Below, one piece after another: positions 31,957-43,440 of a stretch of 64,000 nt of DNA; the first letter of the stretch is position 1; every line of letters begins with the position of its first letter. The position numbers and the translations under genes were made by a program. The notes under the pieces were generated by a model. The model saw only the letters and a program-made list of their open reading frames with translations. It searched no databases and was not told the origin of the DNA. Source of the DNA: Basidiobolus meristosporus CBS 931.73 (lineage: Eukaryota; Basidiobolomycota; Basidiobolomycetes; Basidiobolales; Basidiobolaceae); contig MCFE01000184.1 in the NCBI GenBank assembly GCA_002104905.1, positions 1 to 64,000 on the forward strand. The letters run 5' to 3'.

Positions 31957-32348
31957 TGGAGTTACTTGTTGAGTGTGGGGTTGAGCTTGATGTTGAGTGT
32001 GGCATATAGGGACTTGTATAGGTCAATACAATTGGCAATTGAGGTACTGCTGAAGTTTCAACGGAAATAAATCAATTTGCACACGTAAAAAGTAGAAGAA
32101 GTGGTTGAGTCAGGAAGCAATGAGTGTAAAAATGAGGCTGTAGCCAATGAATGAACACAAATATAGGAGGTAATAGGATGCCTGGGATCAGAAAGTGAGC
32201 AAGTTGACAGGGAGCCAATTAAAAGCCACAAATAGATCATTAAGATGAAAATTCTGACTAAGTTTTTTGTGAAATTTGGGGTGCAATTATTTTTCAATGG
32301 TCTCTGCATGGTGCCCTGATGGGATCATCACAATAATTTTTCATAGGG
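31957..32348 (+). repeat. Plv gene-2-side terminal region and TIR
   Basis: Non-coding in appearance. It is homologous (inverted) to 3837-4330 and ends with AATAATTTTTCATAGGG, the inverted TIR. Confidence 0.65.
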
Positions 32349-32412
32349 TACCATAGTTACTCTCAGAAATCCATAAGCTCACTTTAGCAGACTTAGTAAT
32401 AAAGGGCTGACA

Positions 32413-32756
32413 TACTAAAATATCAGAGATATATTGGAGGTGAATTGAAGTAATAGAAATTTGCATGGTATTAGCTTGTTGCTTTATTAAGTTGCAGCAG
32501 TGTATTTATATTAGTGCATTGCTATGTAAATGTAAGTACTTTGTTGCTATTAGGGGAGTCTCAGCAATACATCTGCCAAATTTCATCTCATTAGGATAAG
32601 TTTCCAATCTTCCTAAATTCCGCACTTCACTAACTCCTAATAATCAGCTTATATCCTTAAAACCAACTTCTAAGTTAATATTCCAAGATACAAAGCTTGA
32701 CCAAGTGCTGGTTCATAACATACTAATGATCAGGTGGGCTCCTAGTTATTTTAACA
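32413..32756 (-). repeat. Cop3 solo LTR, degenerate
   Basis: Inverted relative to 28328-28675 (TACTAAAATATCAGAG to AGTTATTTTAACA). No internal region follows, and I see no clean target duplication. Confidence 0.65.
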
Positions 32757-32985
32757 TACTGTACATGATAATTGAGCTCTCCTGATGAAAACCCCTTGAA
32801 TATTGTTTCAAAGGAGCTATAATATGAAACATGTGCTGGCCAGTGGTGTTTGGCAAGATATAATATTCTTCAATAGATGATTGTCAGTGACTTGATCTTT
32901 TGTCCCAAAGCCAGAATATTATGATTTTCCCTTTGTGCGTAATGATACAAAAAGGCAAAAAAAAGTAATGAGTGCAATATTATTC
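32757..32985 (+). repeat. Rep1 3' fragment
   Basis: Matches the last ~240 bp of the Rep1 at 40189-41245 (GCAAGATATAATATTCTT, ending ATGAGTGCAATATT). Confidence 0.55.
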
Positions 32986-33695
32986 AGAGTTAAAGTAGTA
33001 ATGGAATTCCTGCAACAATAAGCAGTGCAAAAGGTGGCTATACTTGTTTAAGAGCAGTGATCAAGAAAGTCAACTTGATCATTGCAAGGATTTATTGCAA
33101 AGACTACAGAATGTGGTGCTAGGGTTTACAGTTATGCTTGAAGAGCAGTATGTGTGGGAATCAGTGAGTGAAGAATGACCCATAGCTGTAGAGTACCTGC
33201 CAATGTTTTGTAAATAGGGCATTTTGCAGCAATACTACTTGAGTGATGGATTTTAATGGTACTACTTGTTAAATGTTAAGCTGAGTAAAATGTTGGAGTT
33301 AGGTGCAGGGACTTATATAGGTCAGTACAGTTGGTTACTCAGTTAAAAGTGAGCTTTCAGCTGAAACAAACCAATATTTGTGTATGAGAAGTAGGGGCTT
33401 TGGTTGAGTCAGGAATTCAAGAGTGAGATAAAGGGGCAATATCTAACCACTGTACACAAATGCAGGTGATAATTGAGTGTTTAGGACTGGAGAGTAAGAG
33501 AATTGGCACAACACCAGTCAAAGCCACTTGTGTACTGTTGCGATCAAAGATGCCAATCAAGTGATATGTAAAATGTGGGGTGTAGTCTTTTAATGGTCTT
33601 TGCACAATGTCTTCATGGTAACAGTACATCTTAGTCACAAAAGTTAAGTTTAGTGACAGCCATTGAACAGGAGCCTCTCAATTATTTTCATAGGG
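32986..33695 (+). pseudogene. Plv gene 2 C-terminal fragment plus terminus
   Basis: 32990-33240 matches the gene 2 C-terminus (AAGAGCAGTGATCAAGAAAG and following). 33250-33680 matches the terminal region. It ends with TIR complement AATTATTTTCATAGGG at 33695. Confidence 0.5.
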
Positions 33696-34690
33696 CTGTA
33701 ATAATGGCACTAAAGTTTATAAGCTTGAAGACATAGTAGACCTGCAAAGTACTGAGTGAGATAATGAAGTGAATGCTGATGTTCAAGTGACCAAAACTAG
33801 AATTTTGGAATGCAACCATATATGATTGGCATACAATTAGGCTGTCAGAAAATAATGGCAAGACAAATGCACCTACCTGCTCATTGATCATTATAATACT
33901 TACTGCTAGCAAATAGACTTTGGACCTGCATATATATGCTAAGAAGACATATAGGGAATAGTAAATAAGATCACAGACAGCTAGAGCCACAAAATACTTG
34001 CAATATGAACAAGCAAAGGGCATCAGGGCAGAGACATTGATTAAATACAGGATTTCAATCCAATTAGCCCCATAGGAAGCAATTGCAAGTTCCCCTCAAA
34101 AGACCATGAAAAAAACCAAGTTCTGTGATTAGGAAATATTGGTTCCTTCAGGACACCATTCTCTGACCATTCAGAAAAATTGCAACTCATTTTTCATTGA
34201 AAACATGGTCACAATGTCTTATCACTGCAGTATATAAGTAGCTTTTGATTGTTCCTGGGCTATTTTTCTAATTTTGCATTCCCAAATAGTTATTCCCCTT
34301 CTAAACGTATGTACAACAGTTTGCAATGAATTCTTGCAGTATTTCAGTGAGTTTTCTGGTGCTCTTGAAGAACTTTTGCCACCTATTGGTGTAACTGCTG
34401 ATGCTCCAACAATTTGCTGTAGGTATTGTAATAGTGTTTTGATTTTCTCATATTGTTAGTTGACTAATTAGTGGTAAATCCACTTTGTTTATAGTGTGGG
34501 TCATGGAGGCTGTCAGAATCAGATTGCCTTAGAATAGAAACTAATCCACCTCACTGGAGAGCATCAGCACTGGCTGCACTTCCAGCTCTGATCAAAACAC
34601 CTGATATAATGTGGGTAATTACTGTTGGCTATTATGTGATTAGGCTATTATGGAATGATGGCAGTAATTGGTGTAAACTTCATCTACTTA
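33696..34690. other. Mostly unassigned stretch with Plv scraps
   Basis: 33696-34130 contains a hydrophobic minus-strand frame with no recognisable family. 34150-34290 weakly matches the Plv gene-2-side terminal region (AAGTAGCTTTTGATTG). I see nothing further that I can name in 34300-34690. Confidence 0.25.
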
Positions 34691-35558
34691 TATGCACTTC
34701 TCAGTCTCTGGCATGTGCAAATTTTTATCCCTTTGCCTTTACCTTTAATGCTGCCTTTCCTTTTACTGCAGCAATCACTGAGTGGCTCTTCTATTGTGCT
34801 AAATTTTCTATATCATAAATGCTGAGCTGGTGAATCCCCAGCTTCTAATATACTAGAGAAATACACTTTGACACCAGCCACTATTTTTCTTATCCCTGCC
34901 AGAGTCTTTTCCTCCCTAAAGTTGTTCTCCAGTTATTGCTTAAGAGAGCTCCATAATAAATTGAGTAGTAGTAGGCATGTACCCAGGAGATATCTGTCAC
35001 ACTTGGTGAAGTTTTTCTTGGAAAAGTTGTTTGCTTGTTTGTGTCCAACTAAGCCTTGAATTACTCAACCAGTCATCCGTGCATTAGAGCTACTTGTTTT
35101 CTCAATGCTGCAATATCAGAAGTGATATAGATATACGAAACACATTGAGATATAGTATACTCTCTGCACTAATGATGGTTCATCAAGAGGCTCATTATCT
35201 ATGTCTTTGTAAACATACTACAAACGTGATAATAGTATGGAGAGTTACTCATTAATTAAGATCATTCTGCAACCATTTGAGGGCTAATATATAATGTTTG
35301 GTAAAAGTGCTAACTTGATTTTGACTGTATATGAGTATTATAGCATCATAGATCTGGAAAAAAGTGCATGTTTAGAGCTATAATCAGTCTTATAATGCCT
35401 AAGACTAGTCTAAATTATTGAGTAAGCTTTAGTTGCCAAATGATTCCAAGTAGTCCAAAATTTCCGCATTTGATGCAATATGCATGGATATGTCCAGGTG
35501 TACTTCTTTTCTCAGTACTCTCCAAGCTTTCCAGGCTGTCCTCCATATGTCAACTTAT
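34691..35558 (-). pseudogene. Plv gene 2 and gene 1 fragments
   Basis: 34690-34830 resembles inverted gene 2 (CTTTGCCTTTACCTTTAATG). 34850-35105 and 35469-35558 match the gene 1 C-terminal half on the minus strand (CCAGGCTGTCCTCCATATG equals CGGGCTGTCCTCCATGTG at 44303). A Cop2 LTR at 35106-35468 splits it. Confidence 0.45.
35106..35468 (-). repeat. Cop2 solo LTR, degenerate
   Basis: TGCTGCAATATCAGAAGTG to AAAATTTCCGCA, homologous over its length to the 370-bp LTRs at 37450 and 60418. The flanks do not match, so it is old or rearranged. Confidence 0.6.
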
Positions 35559-36338
35559 GAGCTACAAGTCTAGATACAGCAGTTGTAACATAATAGTCAG
35601 TTTAGCTAGCATTGCCATCACCTAACTTGACCTGAATCCACTAAGATTCCAGCGCTCTTCATATGTATTATAGCTTATTGAGTGCTGATGAATTGGTTTT
35701 GCATATGTTGAATGGTGTCAATGACTCATAAGATTGCATTATCATCACCAAATTAGGTCTTACCTTGCTTATCTGCTTCTGTTCAATGATGGTCTGTTGG
35801 TTCATCTGCTGACTGACACCACTGATCTGATAGATAGTACAAACTTATTAATATGCTAATTTTAAAACTCATTGTTTTGCCTAAGAACTGTTTTGACCAA
35901 AGGTTCAAGCAGCTAGTTGTTACATTCACCCTGAATATAACAAAGAAGGCTTACATAGATCTCTGTTCTTGTTATGCCAGTGATACAAGTTGTGATATAA
36001 AGGTTGTAAAGGGATTGGGAGTATAGATAGTTTTGCATTATTGAGCTTGAAATGACTTCCATTGAGGCTCCTGCAGCTCCTTATCTTCAGCTTTTTAAAC
36101 AAGTGTTGACTAATGGTATTTGCCAATGTTGGTTGTGGCAGATTACTCATTTGGTTGCATCATCTTCACCCATTTAGATGTAATTCAGTATGTATTGCAC
36201 TGTCAGATAGAGATCTACTGATCCATCTGCTGACTCATGCAACAGATTAAAGGTGATGTTAATATTCAGTAGACTCTAGATAGAGCTTATAGGTCAACTA
36301 AAAGCTGAACTAAGACATCCAAGCAGCAGCCCATAACA
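35559..36338 (-). repeat. Two degenerate Gyp1 LTRs in tandem
   Basis: About 35559-35917 and 35981-36338 each follow the Gyp1 LTR read inverted (ACAAGTC at the start, CTGCAGCTCCTTAT in the second, GCAGCAGCCCATAACA at the end). Both are heavily mutated, well beyond the other LTRs. Confidence 0.5.
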
Positions 36339-36399
36339 AGAGTAAAAGCATTTCATTGATTTGCCCTAACTGAGTCTTGACTATTGGGGCACCAGAGAT

Positions 36400-36895
36400 C
36401 TGAGGTTTTTATCTACTGATGACATATTTGCAAAATGTAGAGCTTTTATTAAACAAAACTGTCCTGGACTTGATCCTCATTGTTGCTACTGTGATTTACA
36501 AAATGAATGCCCTACTCTCTTTGCTGTTGCTCAAAAATAAGTATTTTTACTCAATAGCTCAAGTTTTGACTGCTTTCTGGCTGCTGCTTGTCATGTGTTA
36601 TGTACCCAAGTATTCTTAGATGTTCTGTGGATGAGCAATTTCCACAAAATGCCAGATATGAAGTAGAAACATTAAGTGCTCTGCAAAAATACATACATTT
36701 GAGATATTCAGCTGTAGCAACTGATTCCATGTGATAATTATAGTGCAACTTCTGTGCATGGGTTGTTGACCTGATCATACCAGTAATTGAGCTCTTTGTA
36801 CTCTCTGACCCCCTACAATGCTGTGTGGAGTATGGTGTTGTAGTATCTTGCTTAATTAAAGAATTTCTACAAATAGATGCAAGATTTGCTCAGTT
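36400..36895 (-). pseudogene. Copia integrase C-terminal relic
   Basis: Minus-strand MIRSTTHAQKLHYNYHMESV, ATAEYLK and STEHLRILGYITHDKQQPES match the Cop1 integrase region (SMIHDQKLSYDFWAESVATA, SAEHLRIFGCTAYAKKLAG). Too diverged to assign confidently to Cop1 or Cop2. Confidence 0.6.
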
Positions 36896-37449
36896 AGAGA
36901 GTGCCACATTAAGCCATCAGTGCCAAGCAATGCTGTATTATCCCCAAGAAGCCAGGTAGACCAATGCTTGGCCTAAGAGTGTGAAGCATAGTGCTATATC
37001 ATAAGACTTGTTTCATTGGATATTGCTGCATTGAGCCATGAGTACCAAATAGTGCTAATGTGTGCCAGAGAGGCATAGAAGACCTAAACTTGGCTGAACA
37101 GTGTGAAACATAGGCCTTCATCTTCATGCAAAGCAGCCCTTGTGTTCCACATATAATGCTGGAGAAAATCCATTTTTGACCTTTTATTTGAGATCAATGT
37201 TGTGCAGGATGTGTGAAAGCACAGAATAACTGAAGACATGAATCTGGTATGCAATACCCATGACATTCTTAATCTGGCCCATGTGGCTTGTATCACATCA
37301 CAAAAATGTGTGGAACTATCTTGGTCCACTGGTACTATTTGGCACTATATGTGCCTGGTATATGTTTTACTTCAGGGCAATTATTTGAATATAGTGACAG
37401 ATATTACAAGTGGGCCAAGGTAGTAGCAAACATTTGTGTGACATGATAC
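36896..37449 (+). mobile_element. FB-family fragments
   Basis: Two overlapping starts are visible: GAGTGCCACATTAAGCCATC at 36898, and AAGACTTGTTTCATTGGATA at about 37003, each followed by the shared GTGTGAAGCATAG or GTGTGAAACATAG block. The interior then follows 51131-51560 up to the Cop2 LTR. No right terminus is present. Confidence 0.55.
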
Positions 37450-37819
37450 TGTTGCAACCTAAGAAGTGATTTGGATATAAGGAACTTATTAAGATATAGA
37501 GACAATAGTTGAACTGCTGTTTACTCATCAAGAGGATTGGTTTTTATACTGTTGTAGAAGTAATACAGCTGTAACACCAAGTAAGGAGGGCTTCTTAACA
37601 TTCTGGAGCATTCAGTAACAGCTTCAGGGTTTAGACATAATATTAGGTAAAAAGTCTTAATTTGATCTTCACTATTGGGGAATAATCATAGGATCATTGA
37701 TGTGAACAAAGTGGCCAAGCTGAGGCTGCAAATAAGTCATACAATGACCAAGACTTGTCCTGAATGAATAAGTAGACTTTTAGCTGCTAAATGATACCAA
37801 CTGGTCCAATATTTCAACA
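37450..37819 (-). repeat. 3' LTR of a truncated Cop2
   Basis: 370 bp, TGTTGCAACCTAAGAAG to CAATATTTCAACA. The sequence after it reads, on the minus strand, GTTGAGGGGGAG, a polypurine tract. Confidence 0.75.
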
Positions 37820-38770
37820 CTCCCCCTCAACAATATATTTTCTTAGTCCTGATTCCTCTCCGAGATTCTGAAGTTGTGGTCAAACTAGTGGCTTTATTGA
37901 TATATCAGCCACCATTGTGTCAGTTGGACAGTCAACTAACTCTACCAAGTTATTTTCTACAGATTCCCTCACAAAGTGGTGCTGAATATCTATGTGCTTA
38001 GCTCTGGTATGATTAGTAGGATTCCTAGATAATGCAATGCAACTCCAATTATCTATGTAAATACATGTTGGTTGATCTGGGTTAAAGCCCAAGTCCTTAA
38101 TTGATTTCTGTAGCCATGTAGCCTCCTTAGTTACTTGGGAAGCAGCCATATATTTAGCTTCAGTTGTAGATAGGGCTACAGTTGGTTGTTTCATGCAGTT
38201 CCAAGTACTAGCTGCACCAGCATAGAGAAATACATACCCAGTGGTATAGCATCTGCCAATCAGATCTCTACTTCAATATGAATCAATATAACCATCAAAT
38301 TGCCACTTATTAGCTGTCCCAAGTATTCCAGTACTGTATTTATGGCATCTTGTAGATATTGGAAAATCCACTTAACTGCTGTAATTTGATTTGAACCATA
38401 GTTTTATATGACTATACTGACTATTCCAGCAGCCACTGCAATATTAGGATGTGTAGACACCATCAAGTACATCAGGCTACAGCCATTGATTGATAGGGAA
38501 AGTAATGGTCCATATTTGAACCATTTTCACCTAAAACTGGCTGAGATTTGCTCAATTTTTGATAATTGTCCATAGGGGTAGCTGCAGGCTTGCAAATTTC
38601 CATTATGTAGTGCTTAAGAATGTCCATGACGTACTTAGACTGATTCAGCTCAGTCTTCTGTGTAGGTGTGTTAAAATCCACTTCAATTCCCAGAAAATAG
38701 CTCAATTTTCCAAGATCTTTTATTGCAAACTTGCTAAGGAGATCTAATTTAGTCTGTTTAAGTGCCTCCT
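37820..38770 (-). pseudogene. Cop2 RT C-terminus and RNase H
   Basis: The minus-strand frame 37880-38194 has KQPTVALSTTEAKYMAASQV, WLQKSIKDLGFNPDQPT, IYIDNWSCIALSRNPTNHTR and AKHIDIQHHFVRESVENNLV, which is copia RNase H with STTEA and DN motifs. 38472-38705 has FLGIEVDFNTPTQKTELNQS and KYVMDILKHYIMEICKPAAT. The upstream RT and everything 5' of it are missing; the sequence switches to Plv gene 2 at 38771. Confidence 0.8.
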
Positions 38771-39478
38771 GGTCACAAGCTTTACTTGTGACAGGCCCCT
38801 GAGAAAGCTAAAGGTTTTTATCACTGCCAAGTCCTTCACTGCTACTTTGTCTATGTGCTTCTTGTGGTGAACTACAATTCTTTCTGGATAGTGGTTTCAC
38901 CAATTAATGTGTTTCTGCCTTCTTTTTCTGTAGTGATTCCCAACTGGCTGCATAACATTGCTTTACTGCTTGCTTGAAGCTTTCAGCCCTGCTTGCTGTA
39001 GGCACTTGAGGAAACTGCTGGTCTTAAGCTATGGTACCCTTGTTGTTTGGCCTTGGATAGTTTCTGCTATTCTTGAGATATTTCCTTAGCATACCAATGC
39101 TGGCCTAAAATCAGTATACTTGCTCAAATCTGGATTAATGAACATGGAATAGGTAAGGGGCATTCTGCTTGGCCGTGAGTTCCTGATGGACCCATGGTAT
39201 GCTTGACTGCTACAGCCTCTCCAGTATTGGCCCACTCTTAATTATTGCACTCATCAGCTTAACAGCAATTCGGAGTCTTGTGACTTCTAGGCTATGGTGT
39301 AAGCACCACAGCTTCTCCCCCTAATGCTGTAATAGGTTTTTCTGTGGACTTTATTTTTGGGGACATTATGTGAACTTCAAAGACTATACAGTATTCCTCA
39401 GCTGATACATTGGAAAATGGCTCAATGCTTGACTGAGACATTGAGCGACTTGAGTTCATTCTTTATGGCTTAAAATAT
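38771..39478 (-). pseudogene. Plv gene 2 fragment
   Basis: Inverted match to 30540-31380: GTCACAAGCTTTACTTGTGA, then CTTTCTCAGGGG-type sequence, the ACTTTGTCTATGTGCTTCTTG tract and the CTTGAGATATTTCCTTAGCA region. Confidence 0.5.
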
Positions 39479-40188
39479 GGGTTTGTTCCTTTAGCTAGTG
39501 CCATATTCAGCCATGAGTGCCAATAGTGCCTTGATATACTGGAGAGGTCCACTAGATTGTTATTTGGTCACAGAGGATGAATCACGGTTGTGCATCTTCA
39601 CTCAAGGGTGCCCCTGAGATTCACCCAATGTGCTGGAAAAAATCTATTTTTTGACCTTTTCTCAGTATCAATGCTTTGCATAATGTATATGTGCAAATAC
39701 AATTGAAGAGTTAATTCAGCACTCAATACCAGTGGAGCTCTGAGTCCAAATCCCAGAATTTCAAACTTATCACAAAAATGCATGTTACTATCTTGGTCCA
39801 GTGGTACTCTCCAGCACTGTATCTGAATATTAGCCCTAAAGTAAAGCCTATACAAGGCACTCATAGTGCCAGATAGTACTAATCAATCAAAAAAGCACCC
39901 TGCATTTTGTGACAAGTAGAAAGCCTTGGGGGCTAGACTCAGAGTGCAGTGGGTATTGAGTATCAATCTCATCTCTTCAGTCCCTCTGTACTGTTATAAA
40001 TCATGCACAGCATATATACAAAAAGAGGTCAAAAAATGGATTTTCTCTGGCACAGTGGGTGAAACAGAGTGGCCACTTTGCATGAAGATGTACAACAATG
40101 CTTCACACTCAGTGGCAAAGCATGGGTTTGCTTAGACACTCTAGCATACATGAGCAATATTTGACACTGATGGCTCTATGTGGCACTA
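39479..40188 (+). mobile_element. FB-family foldback element, right end cut by Rep1
   Basis: It starts with a decayed TIR (GGGTTTGTTCCTTTAGCTAG). The left arm (39503-39860) and right arm (39860-40188) are inverted copies of each other around the centre: for example, the CTCAATACCAGTGGAGCTCT block pairs with AGAGTGCAGTGGGTATTGAG. It ends GGCACTATC at the Rep1 start. Confidence 0.6.
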
Positions 40189-41245
40189 TCTGTTGTGTTG
40201 TAATATGATTAGATTGGGTCTTGTTCTACAATGTAGAGGCTAATCAACAACATACAGTAACTTCCAGTATGCTAATACTGAAATAGCCTATTGCAGGTTT
40301 GATATATCAATCAATGATATAACTTTCACTAATATCCTCAATTTTAGGCTCAAAAAAAACTATAGGCAGTGTTTCTCACTTCTACAGCAGTATTCTGACC
40401 TTCTTTCTACTAGTGGACTTATTTACTTTTAGAGTAACTTTTCCTTTGTGGGAATCACTTTCATTTCTGAGAGAATATTTCCCAATATGAATATTCTAAG
40501 TTTGCCTTCAACCTGAATGGGTGTTGTGTAGAAGTCTCTAAAGGGGTCTTTAGACTACAGGGGTGTTCAAAGGAGTGTCATTAGAGTAAAGGGTCACTTA
40601 GAAGGCCCTTTTCTAACAGAAAAGTGATAGTTTTCTTGTAGAACTTGAATTGGCTTCTTGCAAGCTTTGCATACTCTTTACTGATGTATTACCCATCAAA
40701 GTCAGAATACTCAACAGTGTAAGTGATGCAGGGGAAGTCTTATAACTTTTAAACTTGTAATTATATTGTGGAGACTCTGGAAAGAGAGGCTCTCTTTACT
40801 TTTCAGCTGGTGAAGTTGTATATATGAATACTCTGAAGGATCAAAGATTTTGGGCTAATGTGCAGGCAATACACATGATACAAAGCTAAAATTTTTCACT
40901 GGCGCAAATAAGTTATAGCTGCAGCACCTGTAGAAATTAGACATGACTTGATTGGCTAGTTTGCAAGTTACACACAATCAAAGTCACCATGGCAATTCTA
41001 GCAATACAGGCCAAGTATATATGAAAATTGAGCCCTTTTGATCATTACTCCTTAGGTATTGCTTTAAATGAGCTGTACTTTAGAGCACATGTTGGCTACA
41101 AAGTGTTCTGCAAGATATAATATTCTTAGGTGGATTTCTTGTCAGGATCTGTAGCAATTGTCCTTCAAAGTTCAAAAGTCTTAATCTTTCACTTGTGTGT
41201 AACAATAGCAAAAAGCAAAATAAAGAAATGAGTGCAATATTGGTA
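40189..41245 (+). repeat. Rep1 repeat, most complete plus-strand copy
   Basis: TGTTGTGTTGTAATATGATT to ATGAGTGCAATATT. Both flanks contain TATC (40185-40188, and again just after GGTATC), possibly a 4-bp duplication. It has no coding potential. Repeated AGGGGTG- and AAAGGGTC-like motifs lie near 40520-40610. Confidence 0.55.
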
Positions 41246-42530
41246 TCACCTACGCCTTGGGCATTCAGGAGCTATGTAGACCAAATGCATGGACAATCAG
41301 TTAAGTAATGCAAATATGGGTTGGATGCAACAAACCACTAATTCTTACTACGACAACTTTACCAAAGCATACCAGACTTCTCCTAGGCACAAGCCAATTA
41401 CTACATCTGTCAATATAGAATTCATACAAACCTTAGCTAGAGCGTACCTATAAGGGGGACCGGAATCTAGCAGGGAGAAGGAGTATATTGGCCAGGTACT
41501 AACAAGTATTTTGCAGATATACAAGAGGTATTCATTGCAAACATGGTGGCAACCAAGCATATGTTAGCAAGATGTGTTATGATCTGCCGCTTAAATGTCT
41601 AAGTTAGATTAGTTTTTAGTCAATTCAATTAATATATGTTTAGGGTATCAGTATATCAGTATTATCTATGAAATCAGTAGTATTAGTCAGCAAATGAATC
41701 AGCAGATCCTTATCAGACAGAAATAGATATATTACCGTCAAGTTCTTCTTTGATGTGATGAATTGGCACATGTGTTATGATCTGCCGCTTGAATGTTTAA
41801 GTTAGATCAGTTTTTAGTCAATTCAATTAATATATGTTTAGGGTATCAGTATATCAGTATTATCTATGAAATCAGTAGTATTAGTCAGCAAATGAATCAG
41901 CAGATCCTTATCAGACAGAAATAGATATATTACCGTCAAGTTCTTCTTTGATGTGATGAATTGGCACATGTGTTATGATCTGCCGCTTGAATGTTTAAGT
42001 TAGATCAGTTTTTAGTCAAATCAATTAATGTATGTTTAGGGTATCAGTATATCAGTATTATCTATGGAATCAGTAGCATTAGTCAGCAAATGAGTCAGCA
42101 GATCCTTATCAGACAGAAATAGATATATTAATTAGGATCTTATTGGGTGATGATGATGCAATCAAATGAGTCATCAGCCACAACCTACATTAGGAAATAC
42201 AATTGGTCAGCAATTGATCTGGCAAAATGTATATAAGGAGCTGCTGGAACCTCAATAAAAAACAGTTCAAGTTTTAGTGATTACAATACTAGCTAAACTC
42301 CCTATTCCTCTGCAACTCTTATACCAAGACTTGTAACAGATGTTTATTTTTTCAGCAATGCAAGATATTTGCAATTTTGCAAATATCCCACTAAAAAGCT
42401 GTAAAGTAACAGTGCTAGATGTATGTCAAGAGCGGCAGGTGTGCATGCATGTCAAGGTTAGTATGCAAGAGGCCACAGTTTTTTTTGTCTCTTTTGATAC
42501 CCTCTATTCTAGATATCTCTAGCCAGTTAT
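41246..42530 (+). pseudogene. Plv gene 1 C-terminal relic split by Gyp1 LTRs
   Basis: 41280-41574 and 42343-42500 join across the LTR array into the gene 1 C-terminus: the ATGGTGGCAACCAAGCATATG block before it, then QDICNFANIPLKSCKVTVLD and VCQERQVCMHVKVSMQEATV after it. Confidence 0.6.
41575..42338 (+). repeat. Gyp1 LTR triplication: two chimeric 198-bp units plus a full LTR
   Basis: Units 41575-41772 and 41773-41970 each hold the first ~160 bp of the LTR followed by ~38 bp ending GATGAATTGGCACATG. A complete 368-bp LTR follows (41971-42338). The whole array is flanked by GATG (41571-41574 and 42339-42342). The 38-bp tail matches, inverted, the flank of the solo LTR at 44319-44685. Confidence 0.85.
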
Positions 42531-43440
42531 GTGGGACTGCATGAGCTTCTTTGGATGGGTATTGCTGGAATATATCTGAGTGTAAACAAGACTTTCCTGC
42601 TATGGTGGAAGATTCTTAGCAAGTTGGACACCTTGAAATGGTTGCATTTTCTGATATAAATGGTATGCAACAGTTAACACAAGCTGGTGTCATGAAGGCA
42701 TTTAGGTTGTATGCTACTGGCTGTGTGACAGCTTTCTACTTGTATCAAGTGCATGGTGTGTTGCTTCCCAAAATGATTTTGTCAAGATGTTGCAGTAGGT
42801 ATTTAAAACCTCTATTACTGATATTGGTGAAAGTACACCACTATCTAGTTACAATGTTGCATCATTTACTGGTGGATGGATTACTGGGTGCACTTGGCTC
42901 CACAAGGTATCCTTGGCATTTCTCTCTACAGGTGTAGTCTCAATGCATGTTGTGATTTTGCCAGGCTCATGCAGGGTACTGTTATGAGGGGAGATAGGCC
43001 CACAACCTATAGACAAGCCTTTGACTTCAAAGCTATCACTGAATACGTCATCTACAGAAGGTTTAGAAAGCCAAAGGTATTAAATATATCTGACTTGGCT
43101 TGTGCAAGGTTACAAGTACAGCTTGGTGTTATAATAAATATATCAAATGGCCAGCATGATATTGTTGGTACAGCAGTGACTGATGAATGCTCAATTTGAC
43201 ATGAGCTGCAAAATGCTAGCTGTGATTCTTGTAATACTTCTGAAGCCACCTCTCTGCTTCATGGCTGAGTGGCTTGATACAGTAGCAACATGGTTGCTGT
43301 TGCCTTTGCTTATGGCATTGAGTCAAAGTGTGCTGGTCCATGGGGCAAATAGCTTGACACTCAGTTATGTAATGCTTCCAAATTACTTTCCTGTCCATGC
43401 TCAGATGATCTTGGGACAGTCTTATATTTGATATAGGGCA
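42531..43440 (-). pseudogene. Plv gene 1 N-terminal half
   Basis: The minus strand carries the finger region TECQAICPMDQHTLTQ and PLSHEAERWLQKYYKNHS (43398-43219), followed downstream by the segments homologous to 16400-17100. It ends near 42530, next to an oppositely oriented gene 1 fragment. Confidence 0.55.

Larger units (their letters stand above)
20203..32348 (-). mobile_element. Plv DNA transposon, copy 3, most complete, with nested Gyp1 and Cop3
   Basis: The left TIR is CCCTATGAAGATTAATTTG at 20203. The right TIR, read inverted, is CCCTATGAAAAATTATT, ending at 32348. Removing Gyp1 and Cop3 with one target duplication each leaves about 5.7 kb. Gene 1 runs left (28.3 to 20.3 kb) and gene 2 runs right (30.0 to 32.0 kb) from a spacer of about 200 bp. 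I see no convincing target duplication. Confidence 0.75.

Noticed and set aside
33688-34023. 111-codon hydrophobic minus-strand ORF, possibly membrane protein.
   Set aside because: No family resemblance, overlaps a Plv TIR at its end, and AT-rich sequence readily yields such frames.
36400-38770. Treating the copia integrase relic (36400-36895) and the Cop2 RT/RNase H (37820-38770) as one element.
   Set aside because: On the minus strand the integrase lies beyond the 3' LTR (37450-37819), so the order is wrong for a single copy.
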